Shown here: in pieces, positions 1 through 7,526 of the stretch | How positions within the stretch are numbered: the first letter of the stretch is position 1 | Layout: every line of letters starts with the position of its first letter | Assembly: GCA_030637505.1 (NCBI GenBank) | Contig: DAOWGJ010000024.1 | Coordinates: forward strand, 1-15,291 | Direction: 5' to 3' | Source of the DNA: Holophagae bacterium | GTDB lineage: Bacteria; Acidobacteriota; Thermoanaerobaculia; Thermoanaerobaculales; Sulfomarinibacteraceae | Length of the DNA stretch: 15,291 nucleotides | Notes under the pieces: generated by a model | The model's input: only the letters and a program-made list of their open reading frames with translations | Told to the model about the DNA's origin: nothing | Database searches by the model: none | Made by a program: the position numbers and the translations under genes

Positions 1-674
1 CGCTGCAGCCGCCCGACAATCTCCCGGTCGAGGTACGGGAGCAGCTGGTTCCTGGTGTCCATCAGCGTGACGTCCAAGCCCAAGGCCGTAAAAATACAGG
101 CATACTCGATCCCGATCACGCCCGCCCCGAGAACCAGCATGGATCGCGGCATACGAGGCAGGTTGAGAATCGTGTCGGAGTCGAAAACGCACTCCCCGTC
201 AAAGGGCACGTCTGCAGGGTGGTTCGGTGTGGTCCCGGTGGCGATGACAATCGTGTCACCCCTGAGCACCATGCGCGTCTGATCTCCGGCGCCGGTTACG
301 GCCAGATGGTTCTCATCCAGAAAACGGCCAACCCCGTGAAAAACGTCGATCTCGTTCCGAGCAAGGGCTCGGTTGATCAACTCCAGTTCCCGCTGGACCA
401 CTTGTCGTTCGCGGTGCATGAAGTCGGCAACGGTGATCTCGTCGGAGATCTCCGTCTTGATGCCGTGGAGCTTCTGGTTGGTGTGGGCATAAACGAAGAG
501 GGCGCTCTCTCGAAGGGTCTTCGAGGGGATCGTGCCCCAGTTGACCGCGGTCCCTCCCACAACCCCCGCACGTTCAATGACCGCAACCTTCTTCCCGGAC
601 CGAGCAGCCAAGATCGCGGCCCTTTCGCCACCGGGTCCACATCCCAGAATCACAACATCATATTTGATAGCCAT
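1..674 (-). CDS. sthA: Soluble pyridine nucleotide transhydrogenase (SthA-like), N-terminal part
   Basis: Flavoprotein of the pyridine nucleotide-disulfide oxidoreductase family; SthA enzymes move hydride between NADPH and NAD+ in the cytosol. The first 224 residues are in the window and the gene runs off the left edge (the family is about 465 residues). An FAD-binding GxGxxG lies at residues 11-16 and the second dinucleotide fold GxGxxG at 183-188, followed by IEYACIF as in SthA. The active-site segment reads GGTAVNWGTIPSK (40-52): both redox cysteines of lipoamide dehydrogenase are replaced (A43, T48). This, with the GTIPSK and DSDTIL segments, favours SthA over dihydrolipoamide dehydrogenase. 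ATG at 674 has no Shine-Dalgarno; a TACGGT box lies 9 nt upstream. It is transcribed away from the VWA genes. Family is sure; the exact substrate is inferred. Confidence 0.85.
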   Translation of the reverse strand, partial: MAIKYDVVILGCGPGGERAAILAARSGKKVAVIERAGVVGGTAVNWGTIPSKTLRESALFVYAHTNQKLHGIKTEISDEITVADFMHRERQVVQRELELINRALARNEIDVFHGVGRFLDENHLAVTGAGDQTRMVLRGDTIVIATGTTPNHPADVPFDGECVFDSDTILNLPRMPRSMLVLGAGVIGIEYACIFTALGLDVTLMDTRNQLLPYLDREIVGRLQ

Positions 675-683
675 AGGGTTGTT

Positions 684-689
684 ACCGTA
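684..689 (-). promoter_or_regulatory. Possible -10 box (TANNNT) of the sthA-like gene
   Basis: TACGGT on the minus strand ends 9 nt before the ATG, and no Shine-Dalgarno lies between. The spacing would put the transcript start at or just before the start codon, giving a leaderless or nearly leaderless mRNA. No clear -35 is seen. Inference only. Confidence 0.25.
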
Positions 690-797
690 GACGGGGTCGT
701 CGGGCTGGTCAAGCGTTGAGGGCGGGCCACCTCGGCCCTTGGAGCACCGTAATTGGTCGATGCACTCCCACTTCATCGCCGGAGATGCGGTCCCCGC

Positions 798-803
798 TAC
801 AAT
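798..803 (+). promoter_or_regulatory. Possible -10 box (TACAAT) of the first VWA gene
   Basis: TACAAT (5 of 6 match to TATAAT) ends 9 nt before the ATG at 813. There is no Shine-Dalgarno in the gap and no convincing -35 at the usual distance. The spacing suggests a leaderless transcript. The 138-bp gap between the divergent genes (675-812) holds nothing else recognisable. Confidence 0.35.
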
Positions 804-812
804 AGCCCTGTC

Positions 813-2786
813 ATGAGAATTTCAGCACTTCTGATCGCCGGCTGCATCGCATTTCCTGCGGTCGCTGCGGACCACAAGCCTCCCCGCATCCTGATCGTGG
901 TCGATACCTCCGCGTCGATGGCAACGTCGTGGCCGGGCCAAGCGGGCGACCGTCTAGGGGGAGTTCGAACAACGCTCGACGCCCTCGGAGAGGTCTTCCA
1001 GCGACGGAAAATTCAGCCTGAGATCGCCCTTCGGGTCTTTGGAGATCAATGGTCCCCGAATGACGACGAGGCCTCCACCGGTTCGAGTCTGGTCCGCCCC
1101 TGGACGCCGGCCGACCAGGGTGACTTGGGTTCCTCCCTTGACAGTATCCAACCCCGCGGCTCCAGTTCCTTGGGGCCGGCCCTCGCCGCCGCCGCTTCGG
1201 ATCTCGAGTCTCCCAATGAGAACGATCTGGTGCTGATCATCCTGGACGGTCTTGATGGGTGCCGCGAAGACCTCCAGAAGGGGTTCGGCGCCCTGACTCT
1301 CGAAGGTCTGGGCGCCGAGGTTCACGTCTTCGGCTTCGGACTGGGCGTCACGGACCAGGCAGTACTCTCCACCCACTCCAAATTTCATGTCATCGGATTG
1401 CCGGCCCAATTGCTCCAAGGGGTTTCAACAGTACTTTCGCGGCGTCTATCGCTGCCGATGTTGCCGGAACCCATTGGACTGGCGTTGAATGGTGTAGACC
1501 GCCTGGGCTTCGACCTCAAGAGCCTGGACATCTTCGGCACCTGGAGCAAGGAGCCGATCACAGTCGACTTGAGTCGAGAAAAGCTGCGGATCAAGGTCAG
1601 CTTGGGCACAGCCACAGTCGTCGCCTCCGGATCCGAAGAGGGACAGACTCAGCGACTCGTGAGGTTACCTGTAGTGCCGGAACGTACCCTTCAGCTGGAG
1701 TTTGCCGAACCCGAGGCAATCCATCTGTCGATTGAACCACAGGAATCCGGCTGGGGCCGTGCCCCGGCCCTCCTCGCTATCTGGACCGATGCGCCCGAGG
1801 AGGAGTTCCAGTTGGTACTCCAAGAAAGAGGTGTTCCCGGCGCCTCCTGGTTTCACGCCCAGACAGTTGTCGGGCCAACCGGACATTTGACCCTGCCCCT
1901 GCCGGCCAAACCCATGGAGATGACCCTGCAGCTCCGCAGGCCAATCGGCGCGGGTGAGGTTGTGGTCGCCGAGATCCACTTCGGAACTCCGGGCCGCATC
2001 GTCACCCTGGATGCACCCGAAACGGCCGAGGCCGGAACGTCGGTCGGCGTTTCGTGGGATGCGGAGAGTTATCCGGGCGATGTGGTCACTCTGGTGGCAG
2101 CCGATGCCGCCCCGGAGACGTTCGGGAGCCTCTTCGATGCCGTCGAAGGCTCTCCCTGTGACTTTTTCGTTCCCTTCGATCAGTGCTCCTACGAGATTCG
2201 CTACGTCGACGGCAGGTCCTTCGAGGTCCTGGCCCGCGCCAGACTCGAGGTATACGCCCCTGCCGCCGGTCTCTTGGCCCCGCCCACTGTCGCCGGCTCG
2301 GAGGCAATAGCCGTCCGGTGGTGGGGCCCGGCAGATCCCTTGGATGTCATCACGCTGACCGAAAAAGACGCCGAAGGCTCAGAATACCTCGATTGGGCCT
2401 CCCCTGCGGACGGGAGTCCTGCCAGGCTTCGCGCCCCGAGGACGCCGGGGGATCACGAGATTCGTTATATTGCCGCGGATACAACAATCGCAGCCACCCT
2501 CCCTCTGACGGTCGCCGAGATCGGGGTCACTCTGGACGTGCCGGAGACCGTCAGGGCTGGTGGACGCCTGAGAGTGGCATGGTCCGGCCCCAACAACACC
2601 AACGACTTCCTCGTTCTCGTACGCCCCGGTGAGGACGTCAAGCGGCACCTGGATTTTGCCTACGTTTCCACCGGCAGTCCGATCACCATGGCCTCCCCAA
2701 ACCGACCGGGCCTTTACGAGGTTCGGTATATCGCCACCCAGCCCCGTCGGATTCTGGCATCGGTGACAGTAGAGGTCGTCAAGTAA
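813..2786 (+). CDS. Secreted von Willebrand A protein with three Ig-like C-terminal repeats
   Basis: Exported protein of 657 residues. The ATG at 813 is chosen over an in-frame start at 753 because it begins a clean signal peptide (MRISALLIAGCIAFPAVAA). The VWA domain follows at once: MIDAS DxSxS at 31-35 (DTSASM) and the later LDGLDGC loop in place of the usual TDG, so metal binding is plausible. From about residue 400 there are three tandem units of 80-87 residues (about 401-485, 488-570, 575-655). Each has an Ala/Val-Pro-x-Thr start, a VxWxGP-like strand and an ending of the type GxYE[IV]RYI. Such VWA-plus-repeat proteins are known in other bacteria as surface or periplasmic proteins of unknown binding partner. 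The next gene downstream, 103 bp away on the same strand, is another VWA protein, so an operon is likely. Confidence 0.8.
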   Translation: MRISALLIAGCIAFPAVAADHKPPRILIVVDTSASMATSWPGQAGDRLGGVRTTLDALGEVFQRRKIQPEIALRVFGDQWSPNDDEASTGSSLVRPWTPADQGDLGSSLDSIQPRGSSSLGPALAAAASDLESPNENDLVLIILDGLDGCREDLQKGFGALTLEGLGAEVHVFGFGLGVTDQAVLSTHSKFHVIGLPAQLLQGVSTVLSRRLSLPMLPEPIGLALNGVDRLGFDLKSLDIFGTWSKEPITVDLSREKLRIKVSLGTATVVASGSEEGQTQRLVRLPVVPERTLQLEFAEPEAIHLSIEPQESGWGRAPALLAIWTDAPEEEFQLVLQERGVPGASWFHAQTVVGPTGHLTLPLPAKPMEMTLQLRRPIGAGEVVVAEIHFGTPGRIVTLDAPETAEAGTSVGVSWDAESYPGDVVTLVAADAAPETFGSLFDAVEGSPCDFFVPFDQCSYEIRYVDGRSFEVLARARLEVYAPAAGLLAPPTVAGSEAIAVRWWGPADPLDVITLTEKDAEGSEYLDWASPADGSPARLRAPRTPGDHEIRYIAADTTIAATLPLTVAEIGVTLDVPETVRAGGRLRVAWSGPNNTNDFLVLVRPGEDVKRHLDFAYVSTGSPITMASPNRPGLYEVRYIATQPRRILASVTVEVVK

Positions 2787-2889
2787 CCGATCGACCGCGA
2801 AGGCGTAAGTACAAGCAAGCCGATGCGGCCGCAAGAATTGAAAGAGGTGTCAATTGGAAACTTCGAAGCCTTCGCAGGGTGGTTGGATC

Positions 2890-4698
2890 ATGAAATTCGG
2901 TTTTCTGCTCTCCTTTTTCGTCTCCCTGGTTTTCGCCATCCCCAGCGTTACGATGGCCGCCAAGGCTCCCCCGCCATTGGCCCTCCTGGTCGAGGTCGAA
3001 GGTCTCGGCGCAGGTCACACCGGCACCGTTATGGGAGTTGTCATTCAGATCGCCCCCGAAGACGTCGAACGTGCCGGTGAACGAATTCGCGTCGTCACCT
3101 CCCTGACCGTCAGCAACGTCCTGGCAGACCGGCAAAGTGCGGTTGTTGAATTGGACGGTGACGGCAGTGTCATGCTGTACCGGGACTGGCCGGTCGGAGA
3201 CCACAAACTCAAGGTTGCGGTTGCAGCCGTCGACGGCAGTATCAGCGGTATCTGGAACGGAACAATCACGATTCCGGACATGGAATCTCCGTTCGAGAGC
3301 GCGGACGACGCTCCGGTCGAAGCCATCGCCCTCTCGGTGACCCCGCCGGCCGAGGGGGCGGTCCGATTCAAACCGCCGCCGGACAAGGGCGGTATCGGCG
3401 CCCTGCAGCTGGAGGTCGATGCTCCGGATGGCACGGCATCGGTCGAATTTCTCAAAAATGGAGAGTCGATGGTGCGGCGCAACCGACCGCCGTGGACCTA
3501 TTCCATTACCTTGGGTGATGTCGTGCGCCGGACGCAGGTTCGCGCGGTCGCACGAGACCGGACCGGCCGGTACATCGGCGAAGACGCGCTGATCCTCAAC
3601 AACCCGACAGGGAGAATCGGCGTCGAGATTCTTCTTGGGCCCGATGACGCCATCGTAGACGCGGCCCGCCCGGTCACGGTCGCGGTCACCGGAGGCGCCG
3701 GACGAATCCATCAGGTGACGCTGAGCATCGACGACAAAATGGTCGCGCGGTGGCCCAATTGCCCGTGTATCATCGAAATCCCCGTGGCCGATCTCGAGCG
3801 CGGGACGATCCTCGCTGCCGAGGCGGTCGACTCAAACGGAACCAGGGGCGATGCAATCGTGGCCCTCGCTGGTGGTGGCGGATCATTCTCGGGCTCTGTA
3901 CGGGTCGAACTCGTTGAACTGCCGGTGACTGTCCTCGATGAGGCAAGTGCTCCCGTCACCGGACTCCAACCCGATTCCTTCCAGATTCTGGAAGATGCGC
4001 AGCCGGTTACGATCGAGGGGTTCGGCACGACAGCTGACCTCCCGCTCTCGCTGGCACTGGCAGTCGACACCTCCGGTTCGATGACGGACAACTTCGAAAG
4101 AGTCCGCCAGGCCGCGAGGGCATTCGCCTCTGACTTGATGCAAGACGGTGACGAGGTCGTCGTCTTGACCTTCGCGTGGGAGGCGAAGGTACGATTGCCG
4201 TGGACCGAGAAAGCCGAGGCTCTTGACGCGAAACTCGACCGTATCGTTCCGGAAGGAGGCACCTCTCTCCACGACGCCGTCGTACGGTCGCTCGAACAGT
4301 TCCGGGGACGGCGGGGACGCCAGGCTCTGGTTCTCCTGACCGACGGTGAAGACACCACGTCCCGAACCGGCTGGAAACTGGCCAAACGTTTCGCACACAC
4401 GATGAGAGTGCCGATCTACCCGATCGGTCTCGGCTTGAGCAAATTCGACTACTCCGCCCGCAAGACCCTGAATCGCCTTGCCGAAGAAACCGGTGGAGAG
4501 GCTTTCTTCCCGAAGACCGTCGAGGACCTCGGGCCAGTCTACGAACGCATCGGACTGTTACTGCGAAGCCAGTACCTGATCTGGTACTCGTCTGGATCTA
4601 CCAAAACCGACGACCAGTTCCGGGAGATCACCGTCACCGTTCCCTCCCGTCCCGAACTGACTCTCAGAACCATTCGAGGCTATTACCCGGGGAAATAA
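2890..4698 (+). CDS. Secreted VWFA-related (Acidobacterial type) protein
   Basis: Exported protein of 602 residues. ATG at 2890 starts a signal peptide (MKFGFLLSFFVSLVFAIP) and has AGGGTGG 7 nt upstream; an in-frame TTG at 2854 is less likely. The N-terminal half (about 40-330) looks like beta-sandwich modules with no catalytic motif seen. A segment PVTGLQPDSFQILEDAQPV (about 355-375), typical of VWFA-related proteins, leads into the VWA domain. The MIDAS is complete: DTSGSM (393-398), T458 in GGTSLHDA, D485 in LLTDGEDT. The C-terminus (QYLIWYSSGST ... LTLRTIRGYYPGK) is the typical end of the VWFA-related Acidobacterial domain. The role is probably metal-dependent protein binding in the envelope; the partner is unknown. 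It follows another VWA gene on the same strand and converges with the radical SAM region. Confidence 0.85.
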   Translation: MKFGFLLSFFVSLVFAIPSVTMAAKAPPPLALLVEVEGLGAGHTGTVMGVVIQIAPEDVERAGERIRVVTSLTVSNVLADRQSAVVELDGDGSVMLYRDWPVGDHKLKVAVAAVDGSISGIWNGTITIPDMESPFESADDAPVEAIALSVTPPAEGAVRFKPPPDKGGIGALQLEVDAPDGTASVEFLKNGESMVRRNRPPWTYSITLGDVVRRTQVRAVARDRTGRYIGEDALILNNPTGRIGVEILLGPDDAIVDAARPVTVAVTGGAGRIHQVTLSIDDKMVARWPNCPCIIEIPVADLERGTILAAEAVDSNGTRGDAIVALAGGGGSFSGSVRVELVELPVTVLDEASAPVTGLQPDSFQILEDAQPVTIEGFGTTADLPLSLALAVDTSGSMTDNFERVRQAARAFASDLMQDGDEVVVLTFAWEAKVRLPWTEKAEALDAKLDRIVPEGGTSLHDAVVRSLEQFRGRRGRQALVLLTDGEDTTSRTGWKLAKRFAHTMRVPIYPIGLGLSKFDYSARKTLNRLAEETGGEAFFPKTVEDLGPVYERIGLLLRSQYLIWYSSGSTKTDDQFREITVTVPSRPELTLRTIRGYYPGK

Positions 4699-4731
4699 GG
4701 AAGGAATCGAGATTCCAACGTCGGACGGCAA

Positions 4732-4914
4732 TCAATCCCCTTCAACCTCGTCGGCCATCTCCAGCCGGGCGCGTTCTCGCTCTGTCGAGATCACCTTGTC
4801 CGCGGCTCGCTGCATGAATGCAAACCGCTTGAACATCTTGTTGGTCTGCTCTTCGTGTTCAGACACGGTCGTTTCGTCTTCAGGCTCGAAGAAGCAGGTC
4901 GGGTCCTCCGCCAT
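4732..4914 (-). CDS. In-frame tail of the radical SAM/SPASM protein beyond a TAG (or separate 60-residue ORF)
   Basis: This ORF lies exactly in frame with the radical SAM gene upstream; only the TAG at 4930-4932 and five sense codons (YNGDV) separate them. The joined reading ...GGWRALAY-[TAG]-YNGDVMAEDPTC resembles the normal end of SPASM proteins (CGGCRARAYA-x-TGD-x-x-AEDPxC), including the last cluster cysteine. The rest is acidic and charged (EPEDETTVSEHEEQ ... ARLEMADEVEGD) and ends in TGA. It is therefore best read as the severed or read-through C-terminus, not as an independent gene. As a separate gene it would start at the ATG at 4914, without a good ribosome site. A RiPP precursor role was considered and is disfavoured. 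Confidence 0.45.
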   Translation of the reverse strand: MAEDPTCFFEPEDETTVSEHEEQTNKMFKRFAFMQRAADKVISTERERARLEMADEVEGD

Positions 4915-4929
4915 GACGTCGCCGTTGTA

Positions 4930-5925
4930 CTAGTAGGCCAGAGCCCGCCACCCGCCACAGGTGAATTTGCAGCGGCAGCGGCCGCATTTCCCCTGGAGTT
5001 GCTCGCGGTCGAGAATTCGTTGAAACGTCTCCGAAGTGTGGACGATGTCGTGCAGGCTCTTCTCCCGCACGTTACCGCAGGTGACGTCATCCAACATGAT
5101 CGCGCAGGGCGCAACGTCGCCCTCGGCAGTCATCGCCAGCCAGGTCCCACACCAGCACCCAATCGACGGATTCTGCGGTACGGTGACGTTCTTCGATCCC
5201 TTGGAATACCGATCGTGGACCTCCGGGCTCAAGAAGAATGGCGTGTAGGAAATATAACCCAACGGGTGTTTGCGCAGCTCGGGGTGAATCGAGCGTTCCA
5301 TATTTTCGGATGTGAAAGCCAACTCTTCCCGAAAGGCATCGCCGCTCCCGCGTGGTGTAAACGGCGAGCGGTTGTAGGGGATGCCCTTCTTCTCCAACCA
5401 ATCCAGCGTCGAGCCCAGGGTGTCGAGATTGTGCTTCCCGATGGTGACGACCACATTTCGCCTGACGTCCAACTCCGCACAGAGTTCCAGGACTTCCAGA
5501 GCCACGTCACAGTCGATGTCGCGAGTCTCGACGTTTTTTTCGTCAATCGAGTTGATGCCGACAGCGATGACGACCGTGTTACCGCTGGCCCTCTTCAACT
5601 CCATCAACTTGGCCCGGTCCATGTAGGCGCCGTTTGTCGTCACGATCGAGGAATAGCCATATGCGGTCGCCATGTGGACCAGTTCGATCGCATCGGGTCT
5701 GAGGATGAACTCGCCGCCGGACCAGGTGATCGTATCCAGCGTGATCTCTCTGCCGCCCTTGAATACGTACTCCTCAATCTCCTCGGTCGTCAACTGCTTC
5801 TTCATGCTCTGGGCCACCAGCGGTTTGTTATTGGAGGAGGCCATGCACATCGGGCAGGAGAAATTACAGTCACGAGTCGCCTCAAAAAACAGGGTCTTGA
5901 AGCTATAGGTCGGTTTCGCGCTCAT
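4930..5925 (-). CDS. Radical SAM/SPASM protein, frame ended early by an in-frame TAG
   Basis: Radical S-adenosylmethionine enzyme of 331 residues as read. The 4Fe-4S motif CxxxCxxC is at C20-C24-C27 and the SAM-binding GGE at 70-72 (WSGGEF). The SPASM domain shows C259-x9-G-x4-C274, then C314-x2-C317-x5-C323. The next expected ligand is W326 (TGG) in place of Cys, and the final Cys lies 12 codons past the TAG stop. The general layout resembles NirJ/Ahb and peptide-modifying SPASM enzymes, but the substrate is not identifiable. The start ATG overlaps the stop of the VOC gene upstream by 4 bp (ATGA), so translation is probably coupled. A damaged auxiliary cluster, a sequence error, or decoding of UAG are all possible; see findings. 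Confidence 0.8.
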   Translation of the reverse strand: MSAKPTYSFKTLFFEATRDCNFSCPMCMASSNNKPLVAQSMKKQLTTEEIEEYVFKGGREITLDTITWSGGEFILRPDAIELVHMATAYGYSSIVTTNGAYMDRAKLMELKRASGNTVVIAVGINSIDEKNVETRDIDCDVALEVLELCAELDVRRNVVVTIGKHNLDTLGSTLDWLEKKGIPYNRSPFTPRGSGDAFREELAFTSENMERSIHPELRKHPLGYISYTPFFLSPEVHDRYSKGSKNVTVPQNPSIGCWCGTWLAMTAEGDVAPCAIMLDDVTCGNVREKSLHDIVHTSETFQRILDREQLQGKCGRCRCKFTCGGWRALAY

Positions 5926-6431
5926 GAACTGGCTTCTCCGTCGCCTTCGGCCTCACACAACTCGAAGAGCTGCCGGTCCGGTGTCAACAAAAAGGCAAAG
6001 CGCCGCAGACCATTGGTTCGCATCTCGAACCGTTTGAACGGCAGACACTTGTTCCTGCGAAGAATGCGGATGGCAGCGTCGATGTCATCGACCTGGTAAC
6101 AGATGTGGTAGGTCCCCGCACCGGTCCGCTCGAGAATCGCCTCGACCGGATTCTGCTCCCCTACCCCTTCCACCAACTCGATCATCACTCCGGGGTCCGC
6201 TCGGACGAAACAGACGCGAACGTGCTCGGGCGGCACGTCGATCGGCGGCGAAATCTGTTGAAAACCGAAAAGTCCGACATAGTAATCCAGGGCCTTTTCA
6301 ATACTGGGAACCGCCACGCCAACGTGATGAAACCTCATCCCCAGAGTCTGTAACGGCAGGGCGGATACCGGAGGCGGATCGTCCAAACGCAAGCCCCCGA
6401 ATTCTCCATAAAAGCCTTCCAACTCCGTCAT
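5922..6431 (-). CDS. VOC-fold protein, methylmalonyl-CoA epimerase/glyoxalase-like
   Basis: Protein of 169 residues with the two-module vicinal oxygen chelate fold (about 31-160). The first module starts HHVGVAVPSIEKALDYY (35-51) and the second YHICYQVDDIDAAI (108-121), as in methylmalonyl-CoA epimerase. Likely metal ligands are H36, E85 (MIELVE), H109 and E157 (LFELCE), so it is probably a metal-dependent isomerase or lyase; the exact substrate is open. A non-typical leader of about 30 residues precedes the fold. ATG at 6431 is chosen because the longer frame (to 6632) runs through the divergent diiron gene. There is no Shine-Dalgarno; a TAACAT box lies 7 nt upstream. Its stop overlaps the start of the radical SAM gene (ATGA), so the two are one operon. 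Confidence 0.75.
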   Translation of the reverse strand: MTELEGFYGEFGGLRLDDPPPVSALPLQTLGMRFHHVGVAVPSIEKALDYYVGLFGFQQISPPIDVPPEHVRVCFVRADPGVMIELVEGVGEQNPVEAILERTGAGTYHICYQVDDIDAAIRILRRNKCLPFKRFEMRTNGLRRFAFLLTPDRQLFELCEAEGDGEASS

Positions 6432-6438
6432 GCGGAGG

Positions 6439-6444
6439 ATGTTA
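6439..6444 (-). promoter_or_regulatory. Possible -10 box (TAACAT) of the VOC-radical SAM operon
   Basis: TAACAT on the minus strand ends 7 nt before the ATG at 6431, which would place transcription start at the start codon itself. It sits in the 89-bp region shared with the divergent diiron gene. No clear -35 is visible. Confidence 0.3.
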
Positions 6445-6520
6445 GCACGGGAATGGCTCGCTACACCTCGGTGTTGGAATCCAGGAACCGGCGTGATCGT
6501 ATCGACCAAAGGAAACAACG

Positions 6521-7357
6521 ATGAAGCTCTACAAAGTACTGCCCGACCTTTCGCGAAAGAACCACATGGCGATCTGGCAGAAGGCCCTTCGCCAGCAATG
6601 GTCCGCCGAGGACCTCGACTGGTCCCGGCCACAGCGGATCACCTCCCCCCGGCTCAAGGACCAGATGGCACGGGTGCTGACCCCGGTGTTGATGGGCGAA
6701 CAGGCGGCCCTGTATTCGGTCTCCGGCTTGATCCCGATCCTGGGTTTGAACGGCGAGGTCGAAAGTCAGTTCTATCTGACAACATGGGCCGTTGACGAGG
6801 CCCGCCACACAGAACTCTTTGCCAGGTATTACGGTCGTCTCGAAAGGGAACCCCTCTCCATTCGGCGTTTTCGATCAGGCTATCTCTTCCAAAGTCAGAT
6901 CGTCTCGACCGAACCGGCCGAGTGGTTGGCCGGTGTCCTGGTCAGTGAGGTGTTGGCCAAGCTACTCCTCGAGGATTTCAAGAATCTCGATCTCGATCCT
7001 CTCCTGTCCGATATCTGCGACGGCATCCTCCGGGACGAGGCCCGCCACCTGGGATTCAACCAGATCTATATGGAAGACCGGTTCAAGGACCTCCACCTCC
7101 AAGGGCAATCCCACGTTGACGCGGCCGCCGGCCACCTGAGAGATCGCGTCCAGCGGGTCCTCGACTGCGTCCCCCCGATGTTCGACGAGGTCAACGAAGA
7201 GCTTGCCGCCATCGGGATCGATCGCCACCGGATCTATTCGGAACTCGAGGCCGGGGCCAACCGTCGCCTGGACCGCTCGATCGAAAGGGGCCGACGAGCT
7301 GCAAAAGGCCTCCAAGCGCTCAGTTCGGCCGACGATGCGATCACCGAGCAGGGGTAG
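6521..7357 (+). CDS. Ferritin-like diiron protein with two DEARH motifs
   Basis: Soluble, mostly helical protein of 278 residues. It has a complete diiron ligand set: E60 (LMGEQA), E93/H96 (VDEARH), E143 (LVSEVL) and E173/H176 (RDEARHLGF). Four Glu/Asp and two His in paired ExxH motifs are the hallmark of ferritin-like oxidases, ribonucleotide reductase R2-like proteins and AurF-like N-oxygenases. The sequence alone does not decide which reaction it performs. ATG at 6521 has AAAGGAA about 7 nt upstream. It diverges from the VOC-radical SAM operon across 89 bp, so shared regulation is plausible. It ends in TAG, after which the frame enters 7-bp repeats, so this TAG is a true stop. Confidence 0.75.
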   Translation: MKLYKVLPDLSRKNHMAIWQKALRQQWSAEDLDWSRPQRITSPRLKDQMARVLTPVLMGEQAALYSVSGLIPILGLNGEVESQFYLTTWAVDEARHTELFARYYGRLEREPLSIRRFRSGYLFQSQIVSTEPAEWLAGVLVSEVLAKLLLEDFKNLDLDPLLSDICDGILRDEARHLGFNQIYMEDRFKDLHLQGQSHVDAAAGHLRDRVQRVLDCVPPMFDEVNEELAAIGIDRHRIYSELEAGANRRLDRSIERGRRAAKGLQALSSADDAITEQG

Positions 7358-7362
7358 AAAGA

Positions 7363-7411
7363 AGCTGTCAGCTGTCAGCTGTCAGCTATCAGCTATCAGA
7401 TTTATCAGCTG
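7363..7411. repeat. Heptad repeat array A (AGCTGTC/AGCTATC)
   Basis: Five exact 7-bp units from 7363 to 7397 (three AGCTGTC, two AGCTATC), then degenerate units to 7411. The minus strand reads AGCTGAN. It begins 5 nt after the stop codon of the diiron gene and is inverted relative to array B, 55 bp further on. Confidence 0.85.
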
Positions 7412-7465
7412 CTTCCAACGAGAGCGCATCCCCGATCGTTGCAAGCGCCCGGGCCGAAAACCGAG

Positions 7466-7497
7466 AGCTGAGAGCTGAGAGCTGAGAGCTGAGAGCT
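7466..7497. repeat. Heptad repeat array B (AGCTGAG)
   Basis: Four exact AGCTGAG units plus a partial AGCT. The orientation is opposite to array A, so A and B can fold into an imperfect stem around a spacer of about 55 nt. It directly abuts the 12-bp hairpin at 7498-7526. Confidence 0.85.
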
Positions 7498-7526
7498 CCA
7501 CACGGAGCCGGCACGGCTCCGTGTGG
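7498..7526. terminator. Perfect 12-bp hairpin between convergent genes
   Basis: CCACACGGAGCC (7498-7509) pairs perfectly with GGCTCCGTGTGG (7515-7526) around a 5-nt loop. It touches the stop codon of the ABC gene (7527-7529) and lies 140 bp after the diiron gene. There is no long T tract, so a bidirectional terminator or mRNA-end stabiliser is inferred, not shown. Confidence 0.55.

Noticed and set aside
2779..3711. Minus-strand ORF of 310 residues
   Set aside because: Antisense of the second VWA gene; composition is that of a shadow frame in GC-rich DNA.
4703..4716. Hairpin GGAATC-GA-GATTCC after the second VWA gene as terminator
   Set aside because: The stem is only 6 bp with a 2-nt loop and no T tract; too weak to call.
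4732..4914. Small acidic ORF next to a radical SAM gene as a RiPP precursor
   Set aside because: It is in the same frame as the radical SAM gene, separated by one TAG, and its start matches the usual SPASM C-terminal end (GD..AEDPxC). It also lacks a leader/core layout.
4855..6099. Plus-strand ORF of 414 residues
   Set aside because: Antisense of the radical SAM and VOC genes, which have clear motifs, signals and coupling; its own translation shows no family features.
5922..6632. Long form of the VOC protein starting at 6632
   Set aside because: The extra 67 residues would overlap the start of the divergent diiron gene and have no family similarity; the VOC fold starts after the ATG at 6431.
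4930..7357. Genome-wide reassignment of UAG to an amino acid
   Set aside because: The diiron gene also ends in TAG (7355-7357), and reading through it enters 7-bp intergenic repeats, so TAG serves as a real stop here. Only local recoding remains possible.
7363..7497. CRISPR array
   Set aside because: The units are 7 bp, contiguous, with no spacers and no cas genes nearby.
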